Source of the DNA: Bryobacterales bacterium | Lineage (GTDB): Bacteria > Acidobacteriota > Terriglobia > Bryobacterales > Bryobacteraceae | Assembly (NCBI GenBank): GCA_003142185.1 | Contig: PLOR01000095.1 | Location: forward strand, 62,001 to 126,000 | DNA: 64,000 bases | Reading direction: 5' to 3' | Part shown: positions 35,264 through 43,784 of the stretch, one piece after another | Layout of the letters: each line of letters begins with the position of its first letter | How positions within the stretch are numbered: position 1 is the stretch's first letter | Translations under genes and position numbers: made by a program | Notes under the pieces: generated by a model | Seen by the model: the letters and a program-made list of their open reading frames with translations, nothing else | Told to the model about the DNA's origin: nothing | The model's database searches: none

Positions 35264-35794
35264 TCAGACCCCCATTTGGTTTGCCTGCCCAAACCCGTGA
35301 GGCTGTAAGCCGGCCGGGTGTTCGCTGGGCGCCAGGCAGATCTTGACCTCGAACGCGTCGCTGTCCCAGTGAAAGCGCCGTACGATCCATTCCGCATGGC
35401 CGGCGCTCTTGGTTCGAAAGTTCTTGCCGAAAACGACCGTCGGGATGCTCAATCCGAGCGGGCCCAGTTCCCGCTCCAGGTCATTCTTCACAGAGCCGAT
35501 GATCATGTTGGTCAGCTCGGCGACCGCGTCCAGTACCTCTTCGTTTACGGCCGTGGCTTCGGTCATGAGCATCTGCGAGCAAACACGGCAAGCCAAGACC
35601 GGCGAGCAGGACACGCACCCGGTGCCGGCCCAACTGCCCGCCAAACCGATAAAAGAGAGCACGCCATCGTGGGCGTCCGGCGCTCCGTTTTCAAAGGTTA
35701 CCTCGCCCGGCACGATGCTGGCGCCGAGCATAGTGGAGAACACATCTTCGACTGCTTGTGAAAGCGACCCTACAAGATGTTCTTTCAGGTTCAT
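35264..35794 (-). CDS. cheX: CheX-like chemotaxis phosphatase
   Basis: 176 residues from the ATG at 35794, which overlaps the end of cheY by four bases (ATGA). CheX/CheC/FliY phosphatases remove phosphate from CheY; the active helix has ELTNMIIG (Glu93, Asn96). Two Cys-rich stretches (TGCVSCSPVLACRVCSQ) are unusual for the family. It is the second gene after cheY and ahead of an MCP relic. Confidence 0.82.
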   Translation of the reverse strand: MNLKEHLVGSLSQAVEDVFSTMLGASIVPGEVTFENGAPDAHDGVLSFIGLAGSWAGTGCVSCSPVLACRVCSQMLMTEATAVNEEVLDAVAELTNMIIGSVKNDLERELGPLGLSIPTVVFGKNFRTKSAGHAEWIVRRFHWDSDAFEVKICLAPSEHPAGLQPHGFGQANQMGV

Positions 35795-36180
35795 AATGAC
35801 ATCGCCGCTGGCAGGATACCCACCAACTTCTCCTTGATCTGGTCCGCTGTGAATGGTTTGCGGACGTAGCCGGCGGCTCCCAGGCGAACCGCCTCGCCGA
35901 CTTTGGCCTCGCCGCCTTCCGTGGTGACCATGACCACCGGGATGCCGTGCCACTCGGGGACATCCTTGATGGCGGCCAGCAACTGGATGCCATCCATCTT
36001 CGGCATGTTGATGTCCGTCAGCACCAGGCTAATCTTCTGGCTGTGCAGAAGCTGCAACGCTTCCTGCCCGTCGCCGGCTTCGTAAATGTTTCGGATTGCC
36101 ATGCCAGTCTGGCGCAGCACGCGCTGCAAAATCTTGCGGATTGCGGCGGAATCATCCACTACCAAGACGTCGGATTCCAT
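35791..36180 (-). CDS. cheY: CheY-like response regulator
   Basis: 129 residues, a single receiver domain. Acidic pair Asp9-Asp10, phosphorylation site Asp56, Thr86 and Lys108 are all in place (VVDDSAAI, VLTDINMP, VTTEGG, VRKPF). No output domain, so it acts by binding a partner, presumably FliM encoded divergently 128 bases away. Transcribed with cheX. Confidence 0.9.
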   Translation of the reverse strand: MESDVLVVDDSAAIRKILQRVLRQTGMAIRNIYEAGDGQEALQLLHSQKISLVLTDINMPKMDGIQLLAAIKDVPEWHGIPVVMVTTEGGEAKVGEAVRLGAAGYVRKPFTADQIKEKLVGILPAAMSL

Positions 36181-36308
36181 TCGGCTCCCTACAATCCATT
36201 TATCGGAAGATTATGCAATTTCATTAGAGCGGGCGCAAAGATTCTCATTGGGAAGAAGGGTCTAAAGTCCGGCCCGCAATAGCCGATCTTCTGTCCAGGA
36301 GGCAGAAC

Positions 36309-37310
36309 TTGGGCCGGCAACTCTCGCAACAGGAAATCGACGCCGTATTCCAGAACGCGCAAGACCGGAAGCGCGAAGTATCGGCGATCCGCTTCGACTT
36401 CCGGCGGCCGGATCGCATCCCGAAGTCGCAGGTCCGGGCGATCCATCTTCTTCACGATACGTTCGTCCGCAATCTTGTCTCCAGCCTGTCGGCATATCTG
36501 CGTTCCTATCTGGCCGTCAACCTGGTGAGCGTGGAACAGCTCTCTTACGCGGAGTTCCTCGACGGCTTGCCTTCTCCGACCTGCATGGTTTCGCTGGGGT
36601 TGAAACCCTATGACGGTCAGGGAGTGTTGGAATTGAACCCATCGCTGGTTTTTCCCATTCTGGAAATGCTGCTGGGCGGTTCCGGCAAGACCACTATCAA
36701 CATACAGCGCGACATCACCGAAATCGAACAAAAGCTGCTGGACGGCCTGTTGCGCATCATCCTCCAGGATTTGCGGGAAGCCTGGAGAGTCGTTACGGCG
36801 GTCGACTTCACGGTGGCCGCAATGGAAACCGAGCCGCAGTTGCTGCACATACTGGCGCCAAACGAGGCGGTGGTGGCGATTGCGGTGGAAGTGCGCATCG
36901 GCGAAACGGTGGGCATGATGAACATCGCCATGCCGTCGATCGTGATCAAGATGATGCGCCAGAAGTTCGATCAGCAATGGTCGCTGCGCAAAACGCACGC
37001 CAGCCTGGCGGAAGAGGAGCGGGTGCTGCGTTTTTTGCGCGACGCGTCCCTGGTGTTGGAGGCACGCTTGACCGGGCCCACGTTAACCGTGCAGGACCTG
37101 CTGGGGCTCGAAGAAGGCCAATTGCTCACCTTCGATCATCCCGTCGGCAGGCCGGTCGATATGGAAGTCAATGGCGGCAGAAAATTCTCCGGCCGCGTGG
37201 TGACCACCGGAAAAAAACGAGCGTTTCAGGTCGAAGAGATGCGCCGGCCGCCCTATCAGGGCAGGACCAGCGGCGACGAATCTGACGCGCCGTCCGTCGA
37301 TTCCGGTTGA
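36309..37310 (+). CDS. fliM: Flagellar motor switch protein FliM
   Basis: 333 residues from a TTG at 36309 with GGAGG seven bases upstream. Sits in the C-ring and binds CheY-P to reverse rotation. LSQQEIDAVF at residues 5-14 is the CheY-binding EIDxL peptide. The middle CheC-like domain has GGSGKTT at about residue 120, and the C-terminus is the FliN-like SpoA domain (VQDLLGLEEGQLLTFDHPVGRPVDM). Divergent from cheY/cheX, and no fliG or fliN lies nearby. Confidence 0.93.
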   Translation: MGRQLSQQEIDAVFQNAQDRKREVSAIRFDFRRPDRIPKSQVRAIHLLHDTFVRNLVSSLSAYLRSYLAVNLVSVEQLSYAEFLDGLPSPTCMVSLGLKPYDGQGVLELNPSLVFPILEMLLGGSGKTTINIQRDITEIEQKLLDGLLRIILQDLREAWRVVTAVDFTVAAMETEPQLLHILAPNEAVVAIAVEVRIGETVGMMNIAMPSIVIKMMRQKFDQQWSLRKTHASLAEEERVLRFLRDASLVLEARLTGPTLTVQDLLGLEEGQLLTFDHPVGRPVDMEVNGGRKFSGRVVTTGKKRAFQVEEMRRPPYQGRTSGDESDAPSVDSG

Positions 37311-37891
37311 AGCCCGCGGAGCAGATCGAGGAAGGCGCGTCCGCGTGGGCGGCCGTTGTTCCGGTCCAGTTGCAGCCGCTCGAGAAACACGAGGAGGCCC
37401 AGCAGATCGGCGTCGCGGGTCCTGGACATGCCGAGCCGATCGGTTTCCTGCCGGCGGAATTCGGCCACGGCGTCCTCGACGGCGCGGAAGATCTTCGCCG
37501 CCAGAGCGTTCTCGGGAAGGCTCTGATAGTAGATCCCGGTTTGCAGGGTGCGGTAGGTGCGAATCAGCGCAGCCAGCGCGTCGCGCAGGTCGCTGTCCAC
37601 TACACCCGGTGTTTCGAATGCCGCGGTAACCAACGTGTGGCTCAGGAATTCCAGCAGCTCCCCGTTGCTTTCGAGCAGCTCTTCGGAAACCCGGATGTCG
37701 CGGTTGGGCAGATTCTCGGCATCGAAGGGCGTGGCCTTCTCATGTTTGCGCGCGTCCCGCAGGTATTCACAATCGAGCGGGCACGATACCGTGACCTCGC
37801 GCTCGGTACCGCAACAGATGGTGCAGATGTCGCCATGAACGCCTGGGCAGTGGCGACGTGGTCGCCGCGCCTGGCAGATAGCACAAGCCAT
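37256..37891 (-). CDS. Cys-rich hypothetical protein overlapping fliM
   Basis: 211 residues from the ATG at 37891. The N-terminus (CAICQARRPRRHCPG, ICTICCGTEREV, CPLDCEYL) has eight Cys in likely zinc-binding pairs. The rest is helical, with a long charged helix. Its 3' end overlaps the end of fliM by 55 bases, tail to tail. Not assigned to a family. Could be a zinc-ribbon regulatory or motility protein; function unknown. Confidence 0.6.
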   Translation of the reverse strand: MACAICQARRPRRHCPGVHGDICTICCGTEREVTVSCPLDCEYLRDARKHEKATPFDAENLPNRDIRVSEELLESNGELLEFLSHTLVTAAFETPGVVDSDLRDALAALIRTYRTLQTGIYYQSLPENALAAKIFRAVEDAVAEFRRQETDRLGMSRTRDADLLGLLVFLERLQLDRNNGRPRGRAFLDLLRGLQPESTDGASDSSPLVLP

Positions 37892-38768
37892 CCCTTTAGT
37901 ATATGCAGCCGGGGACACTAACATTTCCAGCCCGGACGCGAAGCGCCGGCCGGCAGGTGGGTCATGTCGGCGCAGACGGACACTCGTGCAGGCCGGCGAC
38001 GATGCGGCCAAAAGCAGCGCTGCTAGCTGGATGCGGGCGCGTTTTCGGTTACCCATCCGCCTGAATCGGCCGGAACTTTCTGAAAGCTGGAAAGTCAGCT
38101 TGCTCGGAGGGCCAGAGCGGTGGTGCGGACGAAGCTGTCTCTCTGAGTCGCGCACGTTGTTGGAGGCACGATGTCTACGGACATGCCCGGCCCTCACCGC
38201 CCGCGCTGGGGTACGTTGGCATATTTGCGAAACGGTCAACTGATCCTGGTTGTGGGACAGACTTGTCCCATGAATGGAGGAGGCGGTGTCCTGGAATCAA
38301 GTACTTGCGTTTTTCTCGTGGGACAAGTCTGCCCACGTGGGACGGCCCTTGGGTCCAGCCTTGGCAGGTCGGGGACCTTGCCTCACCAACTGCCCACGTG
38401 GGTTCTTTCCGGGAACCAAGGAACTGCCTCCGAACCGATTATCTCGCGTAAAGCGCTTACGCTGGCCTTGGGGAACTGGCCGGACAGAGAGTAAGTCATT
38501 GGTCATACATGAGTTAAAGAAAATGGAGCGCGCTGTAATGGTATGTAGCCAGCGGTTTTGCGTGTTCTTGGTTCAGGCGGGCGTTGCGTAGATGGGGTCC
38601 CCCGATTCCGGCATCGGCTGAGTATTTGGCGGAGACGGGCCGGGCCCTCCCGCTTCGTTGCCGGCCTCATGCCTGCCTGAGCGTCAAAACGCAGGCCGCG
38701 CCAAATGTTTTACATTGGCCGCTTGATTACCTCTTGCAATATGGCGAACAAAAGGCGAACATACAGGT
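37892..38768. other. 877-base intergenic region with a cluster of palindromes
   Basis: No recognisable gene. It holds TGGGACAGACTTGTCCCA (38254-38271), TGGGACAAGTCTGCCCA (38319-38335), a family D palindrome (38361-38390) and several GCCCACGTGG copies. These crowded stems suggest transcription ends or regulatory RNA rather than a protein. Confidence 0.45.
38254..38390. repeat. Palindrome cluster (GGGACAGACTTGTCCC type and family D)
   Basis: Four stem-loops in about 140 bases, of two different sequence families: two of the TGGGACA type at 38254-38271 and 38319-38335, and one GGCAGGTCGGGGACCTTGCC at 38363-38382, with GCCCACGTGGG between and after. Confidence 0.6.
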
Positions 38769-39725
38769 ATGGCGCTGGTCGGTATTGCCAGGATGGCCGC
38801 GCAGAGCACTCTGCTCGAAGCCAAGCGGCAGGTGGAGTATCTGGAGATGCCGGCCCGCAGCATCCTGAACCGCTCCAAGCCCGGCATGCCGTTTCAGTGG
38901 ACCATTAACCCCTATCGAGGCTGCGAATTCGGCTGTAAATACTGCTATGCGCGATACACATTCGAGTTCATGGAGCTGCCGGTAACGGATTTCGAGGACC
39001 GGATCTTCGCCAAATCGGCGTCGGCGCATCTGCTGGCGCAAGAGTTGCGGCGCATCGACCGCCGGGAACAGATCGCGATCGGCACGGCGACCGATCCTTA
39101 CCAGCCGGCGGAGCGGCGGTACGGCCGCACGCGCTCCATCCTGGAAGTCTTTGCGCGCGAGAAGGGCTGGCGGCTGGGGATGGTGACCAAGTCGGACCTG
39201 GTGACGCGCGACATCGACCTGCTGCGCGAAGTGGCGCGGCGCAATGTGCTTTCGATCCACATGACCATCACCACGCTGGACGAAAAGCTGGCGCGGCTGC
39301 TGGAACCGCGCGCGCCGCGCCCGGCGCTGCGCCTGGAAGCGGTGCGCAAGCTGAGCGAGGCCGGGCTCGCCGTGGGAGTGACCGCGAAGCCGGTAATGCC
39401 TGCGTTGACCGATGGCGAACGCGCGCTCGACCGACTGGGGAAGGCGGCGAAGGATGCCGGAGCGCGGTCGTTCCACGGCGGAGCGGTTTTTTTGACGCCC
39501 AGCGCGTTGCAAGTCTTTCTCCCGTTGCTGGAGCGGCATTTTCCGCTCCTGGCGCCGCTTTATCGCGAACAATTCGCGCAGAGCGCCTACCTGGGGCGGG
39601 CTTACAAGGACGCTCTGCAGGTCCGGCTGCAAAAGATCCGCGAGCGCTACGGGTTGGATGTGGGAACGCTCGATTACAAGCCGGAACTGTGGGTGGAGGA
39701 GCAGGGCGTGCTGTTTCAAATGTAG
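38769..39725 (+). CDS. SPL-family radical SAM protein
   Basis: 318 residues. Cys52, Cys56 and Cys59 (GCEFGCKYCYAR) bind a [4Fe-4S] cluster for SAM cleavage. Downstream TDPYQPAERRYGRTRSILEV and TITTLDEKLARLLEP are typical of the spore photoproduct lyase-like family widespread in non-sporulating bacteria. The substrate is not known; a role in nucleic-acid repair is a family-based guess. Confidence 0.88.
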   Translation: MALVGIARMAAQSTLLEAKRQVEYLEMPARSILNRSKPGMPFQWTINPYRGCEFGCKYCYARYTFEFMELPVTDFEDRIFAKSASAHLLAQELRRIDRREQIAIGTATDPYQPAERRYGRTRSILEVFAREKGWRLGMVTKSDLVTRDIDLLREVARRNVLSIHMTITTLDEKLARLLEPRAPRPALRLEAVRKLSEAGLAVGVTAKPVMPALTDGERALDRLGKAAKDAGARSFHGGAVFLTPSALQVFLPLLERHFPLLAPLYREQFAQSAYLGRAYKDALQVRLQKIRERYGLDVGTLDYKPELWVEEQGVLFQM

Positions 39726-39735
39726 TGCGGCAGCC

Positions 39736-39826
39736 GGTAGGACAGACGCTCGGTTGTTGTCGTCTGTCAATGCTTTGTGCCTAAGCGGAGCCTGACAGAC
39801 CACGAAAGGCGATGGTCTGTCCTACC
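39736..39826. repeat. Pair of GACAGAC hairpins flanked by GGTAGGACAGAC/GTCTGTCCTACC
   Basis: Two stems: GACAGACG/CGTCTGTC (39741-39768) and GACAGACCA/TGGTCTGTC (39794-39821). Outer arms GGTAGGACAGAC (39736-39747) and GTCTGTCCTACC (39815-39826) are complementary, giving a nested structure between the SPL-type gene and queA. Confidence 0.7.
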
Positions 39827-39850
39827 TTCTCGCGTTACAGTGAATGCTGA

Positions 39851-40945
39851 ATGGATCTGGCGGCTTTCGACTATCACCTGCCGGAGGAGTTGATCGCGCA
39901 GCAGCCGCTGGCAGACCGCGCGGCGTCGCGCATGCTGGTGGTGTACCGCGACGAGAACCGCTGGGAAGATCGGCTCTTTCGCGAGTTGCCGGAGTTTCTC
40001 CATCCGGGCGATTGCCTGGTGCTCAACGACTCGCGCGTCTTTCCGGCGCGACTGTTCGGCCACCGCGCGGGCGTGCACTCGCTGGCCGTGGGGAAGAATA
40101 ATCCCAAGCTGCGAGAGCATTTGAGTGGCCGCGTCGAGGTTTTCCTGCTGCGTCCGGTGAGCGCGGACGGAAAAGAATGGGAAGCGCTGGTGCGGCCGGG
40201 ACGAAAGATGCGCACCGGCGAAAGGATTCACTTCAGCGGCAGCCTGGAAGGCGAAATCGCCGCGCGCGGTGGATATGGCCAGCGGCGCATCCGGTTTGAA
40301 ACCGCCGGCGACCCGTTCGAAGAATTCGAGAAGATCGGCCATGTGCCGCTGCCCCCCTACATCAAGCGCGCCGACGAACCCGCCGACCGCGAGCGTTACC
40401 AGACCGTGTTCGCGCGCGAGAAAGGATCGGTCGCTGCGCCCACCGCCGGTCTCCATTTCACGCCGCAAATTCTCGAACAATGCCGCGCGCGCGGCGCCGA
40501 GATCGCCTGCGTCACGCTGCACGTCGGGCTCGGTACGTTCCAGCCGTTGCACACCGCGCAAGTGGAACAAGGCCGCCTGCACGCCGAACGCTACCAAATC
40601 GGCGCGGAAGCCGCCGCCAAGGTGCGCGCGGCCAGCCGCGTGGTGGCAGTGGGAACCACCAGCGTGCGGACGCTCGAATCGGCCGCGATGGTGGGGCAGG
40701 TCTCCGACCTGCCGCAGCGCGCTCACATCCAAGCCTGCCAGGGCGAAACGGACATCTTCATTTACCCCGGTTTCCAATTCCGCGCCGTTGGAGCCATGCT
40801 CACCAATTTCCACTTGCCGCGGACGAGTCTGCTGTTGCTGGTGTGCGCCTTCGCCGGTCAGGAACTGGCGCTGGCCGCTTACCGGCACGCGGTTCAAGAG
40901 AGATACCGATTCTATTCGTATGGGGATTGCATGCTGATTGTGTAG
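39851..40945 (+). CDS. queA: tRNA preQ1(34) S-adenosylmethionine ribosyltransferase-isomerase
   Basis: 364 residues. Transfers the ribosyl group of SAM to preQ1 in tRNA during queuosine formation. DYHLPEELIAQQPL, VLNDSRVFPARLFG, GRVEVFLLRP, APTAGLHFT and DIFIYPGFQF are family landmarks. Residues about 280-300 (GQVSDLPQR) are encoded by a palindromic repeat of the type found in intergenic spaces, inserted in frame before DIFIYPG. The family's length at this loop varies, so activity may be kept. The other queuosine gene, queF, is at 21.5 kb. Confidence 0.93.
   Translation: MDLAAFDYHLPEELIAQQPLADRAASRMLVVYRDENRWEDRLFRELPEFLHPGDCLVLNDSRVFPARLFGHRAGVHSLAVGKNNPKLREHLSGRVEVFLLRPVSADGKEWEALVRPGRKMRTGERIHFSGSLEGEIAARGGYGQRRIRFETAGDPFEEFEKIGHVPLPPYIKRADEPADRERYQTVFAREKGSVAAPTAGLHFTPQILEQCRARGAEIACVTLHVGLGTFQPLHTAQVEQGRLHAERYQIGAEAAAKVRAASRVVAVGTTSVRTLESAAMVGQVSDLPQRAHIQACQGETDIFIYPGFQFRAVGAMLTNFHLPRTSLLLLVCAFAGQELALAAYRHAVQERYRFYSYGDCMLIV
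40690..40716. repeat. Family D palindrome inside queA
   Basis: GGGGCAGGTCTCCGACCTGCC, matching the intergenic GGCAGGTC..GACCTGCC copies, occurs in frame in queA and encodes GQVSDLP. Confidence 0.75.
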
Positions 40946-40950
40946 AGGGC

Positions 40951-40979
40951 GCATTGGCAGGTCGGGGACCCGCCCCACC
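40951..40979. repeat. Family D palindrome after queA
   Basis: GGCAGGTCGGGGACCCGCC, a few bases beyond queA's stop and before the convergent msrQ. Confidence 0.65.
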
Positions 40980-40981
40980 CC

Positions 40982-41632
40982 CTACGTCCGGGCGGGCGCT
41001 GCTCCCATCGCAGCAGTGCGTTGCCGCGCACGCCGCATCAGGCTCGTCACCAGCCGGTAGAGCAGCAGCACGGCAACCAGCGATCCGTAGAGTACGGGCA
41101 AACGGATATCCGATTTCACCAGCCAGTAATAATGCACCACGGCGGCGACTGCGCTCACATAGATCAGCCGATGCAGCCGTTGCCAGCGTTTCCCGCCCAG
41201 TCGGCGGATCCAGCCCTTGGTGGAGGTGAGCGCCAGCGGAACCATCAACATCAAAGCGGTGAACCCGGCGGTGATGAAGGGGCGCTTGGCGACATCCTTC
41301 CAGATTTCGTGGAAGTCGAACAGCTTGTCGAACCACAGATAGGTGAGGAAGTGCAGGCAGCCGTAGAAAAACGCGAACAGCCCCACCATGCGGCGGAAGC
41401 GGATCAGGTCCGGAACCCCGAGCAGCTTGCGCAGCGGCGTGACGGCCAGCGTGGCGACCAGCAAGCGAATGGTCCAATTGCCGGTGAAATGGGTGATGTA
41501 TTCGAGCGGATTCGGCGTCAGGTCCTGCATCCAGAAACGCCACGCCAGGCGGGCGAACGGCGCCAGGCAGAGCAGGAACACGAGGACCTTCGTCCACTTG
41601 CCCGTGCCTTTTCCGGGGCGGCTCTTGAGCAT
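40982..41632 (-). CDS. msrQ: MsrQ-type haem-binding membrane subunit (YedZ)
   Basis: 216 residues, about six membrane helices. Carries electrons from the quinone pool to MsrP for repair of oxidised periplasmic methionine. Ferric-reductase-like helices contain spaced His (GCLHFLTY, RLHRLIYVS, VVHYYW) as haem ligands. Starts three bases after msrP's stop, so they form an operon. Confidence 0.92.
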   Translation of the reverse strand: MLKSRPGKGTGKWTKVLVFLLCLAPFARLAWRFWMQDLTPNPLEYITHFTGNWTIRLLVATLAVTPLRKLLGVPDLIRFRRMVGLFAFFYGCLHFLTYLWFDKLFDFHEIWKDVAKRPFITAGFTALMLMVPLALTSTKGWIRRLGGKRWQRLHRLIYVSAVAAVVHYYWLVKSDIRLPVLYGSLVAVLLLYRLVTSLMRRARQRTAAMGAAPART

Positions 41633-41635
41633 CGC

Positions 41636-42589
41636 CTAATAGTTCTTCTTGAGATTCATGCCGGAGTAAAGGCCGGCCACCTGGCTCGCATAGCCATTGA
41701 ACATCTGCGTAGGATGGTTCTTGAACAGCGAAGGCAGCCGCTGCTCCTTGGCCTGGCTCCAGCGCGGGTGGTCCACGTCGGGGTTGACGTTGGAGTAGAA
41801 ACCGTATTCGTTGGCATTGGCCAGATTCCACGTGGTCGAGGGTTGCCCGCTCACCAGCTTGATTTTGACGAGAGATTTGATGCCCTTGAAGCCGTATTTC
41901 CACGGCACTACCAGCCGCACCGGAGCGCCATCTTGCGGCGGCAGTGTCTCGCCGTACATGCCCACCGATAGCAGCGCCAGCGGATGCATGGCCTCGTCGA
42001 GGCGCAGCCCTTCCACATACGGAAATCCGATGCCCGCCATGTCCGGCCGCGCCATCGGCATTTGCTTCAGATCCCAATAGCTCTCGAACGCCACGTATTT
42101 GGCTTTCGCCGTGGGCTGGACCGCGTTCAGCAACGCGCTCAACGAATAGCCGATCCAGGGAACGACGATGGACCACCCTTCCACGCAGCGGTGCCGGTAA
42201 ATGCGCTCTTCTAGCGGCGCCAGCTTGAGGATTTCATCCATGGAGAACTTGCGCGGCTTGGCGACGTCGCCTTCCACGGAGACCGTCCACGGGCTGGTCT
42301 TGAAGTTCTGCGCGTTTCGCGAGGGTTCGTTCTTGCTGGTGCCGAATTCGTAGAAGTTGTTGTAGTGGGTCACCACGTCGGGACTGGTCATCTGCTCGGT
42401 GGTGCTGAACGGGCTTTTCGTCACATTGTTCAGCTTGGTCCCGGCCAGGGCCCGGCCGCGCGGCGACAGCAATTCCCGGGCGGTGAGAAACGCGGCCGGC
42501 ACCGCGGCCAGGAATTTGCGCCGGTCCAGGTAGACCGATTTCGGAGTGACGTCTGCCGGGCGAAGATCGGCAGGCTTGCGGATCAACAT
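41636..42589 (-). CDS. msrP: Periplasmic protein-methionine-sulfoxide reductase catalytic subunit
   Basis: 317 residues from the ATG at 42589; the ORF continues upstream only by shadow. Molybdopterin enzyme that reduces methionine sulfoxide in the periplasm. The Tat signal DRRKFLAA lies near residue 22. YRHRCVEGWSIVVPW has the Mo-ligating Cys135. The family ending GYASQVAGLYSGMNLKKNY is intact. Translationally close to msrQ. Confidence 0.94.
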   Translation of the reverse strand: MLIRKPADLRPADVTPKSVYLDRRKFLAAVPAAFLTARELLSPRGRALAGTKLNNVTKSPFSTTEQMTSPDVVTHYNNFYEFGTSKNEPSRNAQNFKTSPWTVSVEGDVAKPRKFSMDEILKLAPLEERIYRHRCVEGWSIVVPWIGYSLSALLNAVQPTAKAKYVAFESYWDLKQMPMARPDMAGIGFPYVEGLRLDEAMHPLALLSVGMYGETLPPQDGAPVRLVVPWKYGFKGIKSLVKIKLVSGQPSTTWNLANANEYGFYSNVNPDVDHPRWSQAKEQRLPSLFKNHPTQMFNGYASQVAGLYSGMNLKKNY

Positions 42590-42742
42590 ATTCTGATCAT
42601 TCCCCTCTCTGGCCTTGGACGCTGCCGGGCCGCGGCTGGATTCGAAAACTCCGCAATTCGTCCCGTTTCGCGAATTCCCAAACCCCCTCGTCAAACATGA
42701 GACAAAGACGCCGGCGTCTATACTGAAACAAGCGGGACTGAA

Positions 42743-42952
42743 ATGAACAAGTACATGGTTCTTATTGAACAAACGGCCACGGGCTTCAGTGCGCATGTGC
42801 CCGATCTTCCGGGCTGCATTGCGGCTGGCCGCACGCGCAAGGAGGTCAAGCGACTCATGGCCAAGGCTATCGAGATGCACCTCGCCGCCATGCGCGAGGA
42901 CGGCGACGAGATACCCGGGCCTTCCCGGGTGGAGATGGTCGATGTCGCCTGA
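42743..42952 (+). CDS. HicB-family antitoxin-like protein, no partner seen
   Basis: 69 residues. The HicB fold (YMVLIEQTATGFSAHVPDLPGCIAAGRTRKEVKRLMAKAIEMHLAAM) is clear. HicB normally pairs with the double-stranded-RNA-binding toxin HicA, but no HicA-like ORF lies on either side. Either an orphan or paired with a distant gene. It lacks the C-terminal DNA-binding part of longer HicB proteins. Confidence 0.85.
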   Translation: MNKYMVLIEQTATGFSAHVPDLPGCIAAGRTRKEVKRLMAKAIEMHLAAMREDGDEIPGPSRVEMVDVA

Positions 42953-42993
42953 CCAGCCGGTGCGAATCGGCTCGAACACGACGCCCCTCTAGC

Positions 42994-43051
42994 CTACCGT
43001 CGGGCCGACGGTGGAGCGTGGCTGGACCTCCCCGAGAAGGGGAAGTCCAGC
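42994..43051. terminator. Two hairpins between convergent genes
   Basis: CACCGTCGGCCCGACGGTGG-like stem (about 42995-43013) and GGCTGGAC..TCCCC/GGGGA..GTCCAGCC with a GAGA loop (43020-43051). Positioned between hicB-like and the small minus-strand gene, they may end both transcripts. Confidence 0.55.
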
Positions 43052-43065
43052 CTGTTTGTGCCGCG

Positions 43066-43335
43066 CTACTGCACTGGAGCCTGGGGACTCCCAGGGGCGC
43101 TGGGGATTCCAGGGAAGGCGCCGGGCTTCAGTACGCCCATGCTAAACAACAAGGCAACCGTCCGCTGCGCGGGTCCGGAGAGGTTCACCGGACAGTTTTC
43201 GACTGTCGTGTTGGTCAAGAGAAAATCGCCACCGCTGTAGAACAGGGTGCAGTTCTTAAGGTGGCAATTGACAAAATGCTTCTCGTCTAGAGTGATGGTC
43301 TGGCCAGCACTCGTTGTGTTTTCGATGGTAATCAC
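43066..43335 (-). CDS. Small hypothetical protein (beta-repeat-like)
   Basis: 89 residues from a GTG at 43335, with AGGAG eight bases upstream. ITLDEKHFVNCHLKNCTLFYSGG and FLLTNTTVENCPVNLSG look like short regular strands with repeated N/C residues, reminiscent of a pentapeptide-like beta helix. The C-terminus is Pro/Gly-rich. Not assigned. Confidence 0.55.
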   Translation of the reverse strand: MITIENTTSAGQTITLDEKHFVNCHLKNCTLFYSGGDFLLTNTTVENCPVNLSGPAQRTVALLFSMGVLKPGAFPGIPSAPGSPQAPVQ

Positions 43336-43427
43336 TTTTTCTACTCCTGAAAATAAGGCTTGAAAAGCGGAGCGCCAGCGATTATCATTGAACGCTGTAA
43401 GATCAGTTCAACGTTAAACCAACTTGG

Positions 43428-43460
43428 CGCCCCAAATGGTTCCTACCCATTTGGGGCGGC
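43428..43460. terminator. Hairpin upstream of the tRNA cluster
   Basis: GCGCCCCAAATGGT..ACCCATTTGGGGC is a strong stem-loop without a T-tract. It could be a transcription end or a leader structure for the tRNA transcript. Confidence 0.45.
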
Positions 43461-43784
43461 CCGCCTTTCAGCACTCGTAATAGTGCCCCAAGATGTAGTG
43501 TGAAAGCAAGTAATTTATCTATATGCTGGATCATGGGGTTACGGGTCTTTAGGGTCTTCAGGAACGCGCGCGTTGCTCCCAAATCACCGAGAACCGCTGA
43601 ATGGAGGCTGGATAATCGCGAACTGGGACGCGGCCCCGATGACGAGTTGGCGCTCGACATGGCCCTCCTGGCGGTATCGCCGCCGCCTTGCTCGTAATCC
43701 CAGGTTGCGGATTGTCTCCGGCTATTAGTATGATGGAGTTTCCCCGTAAATGATTCTCGCTTTGGGTGGGAGTATTGCGGGTCT

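Noticed and set aside
40800-42176. 458-codon minus ORF over queA/msrQ/msrP
   Set aside because: Shadow of msrP and msrQ in another frame.
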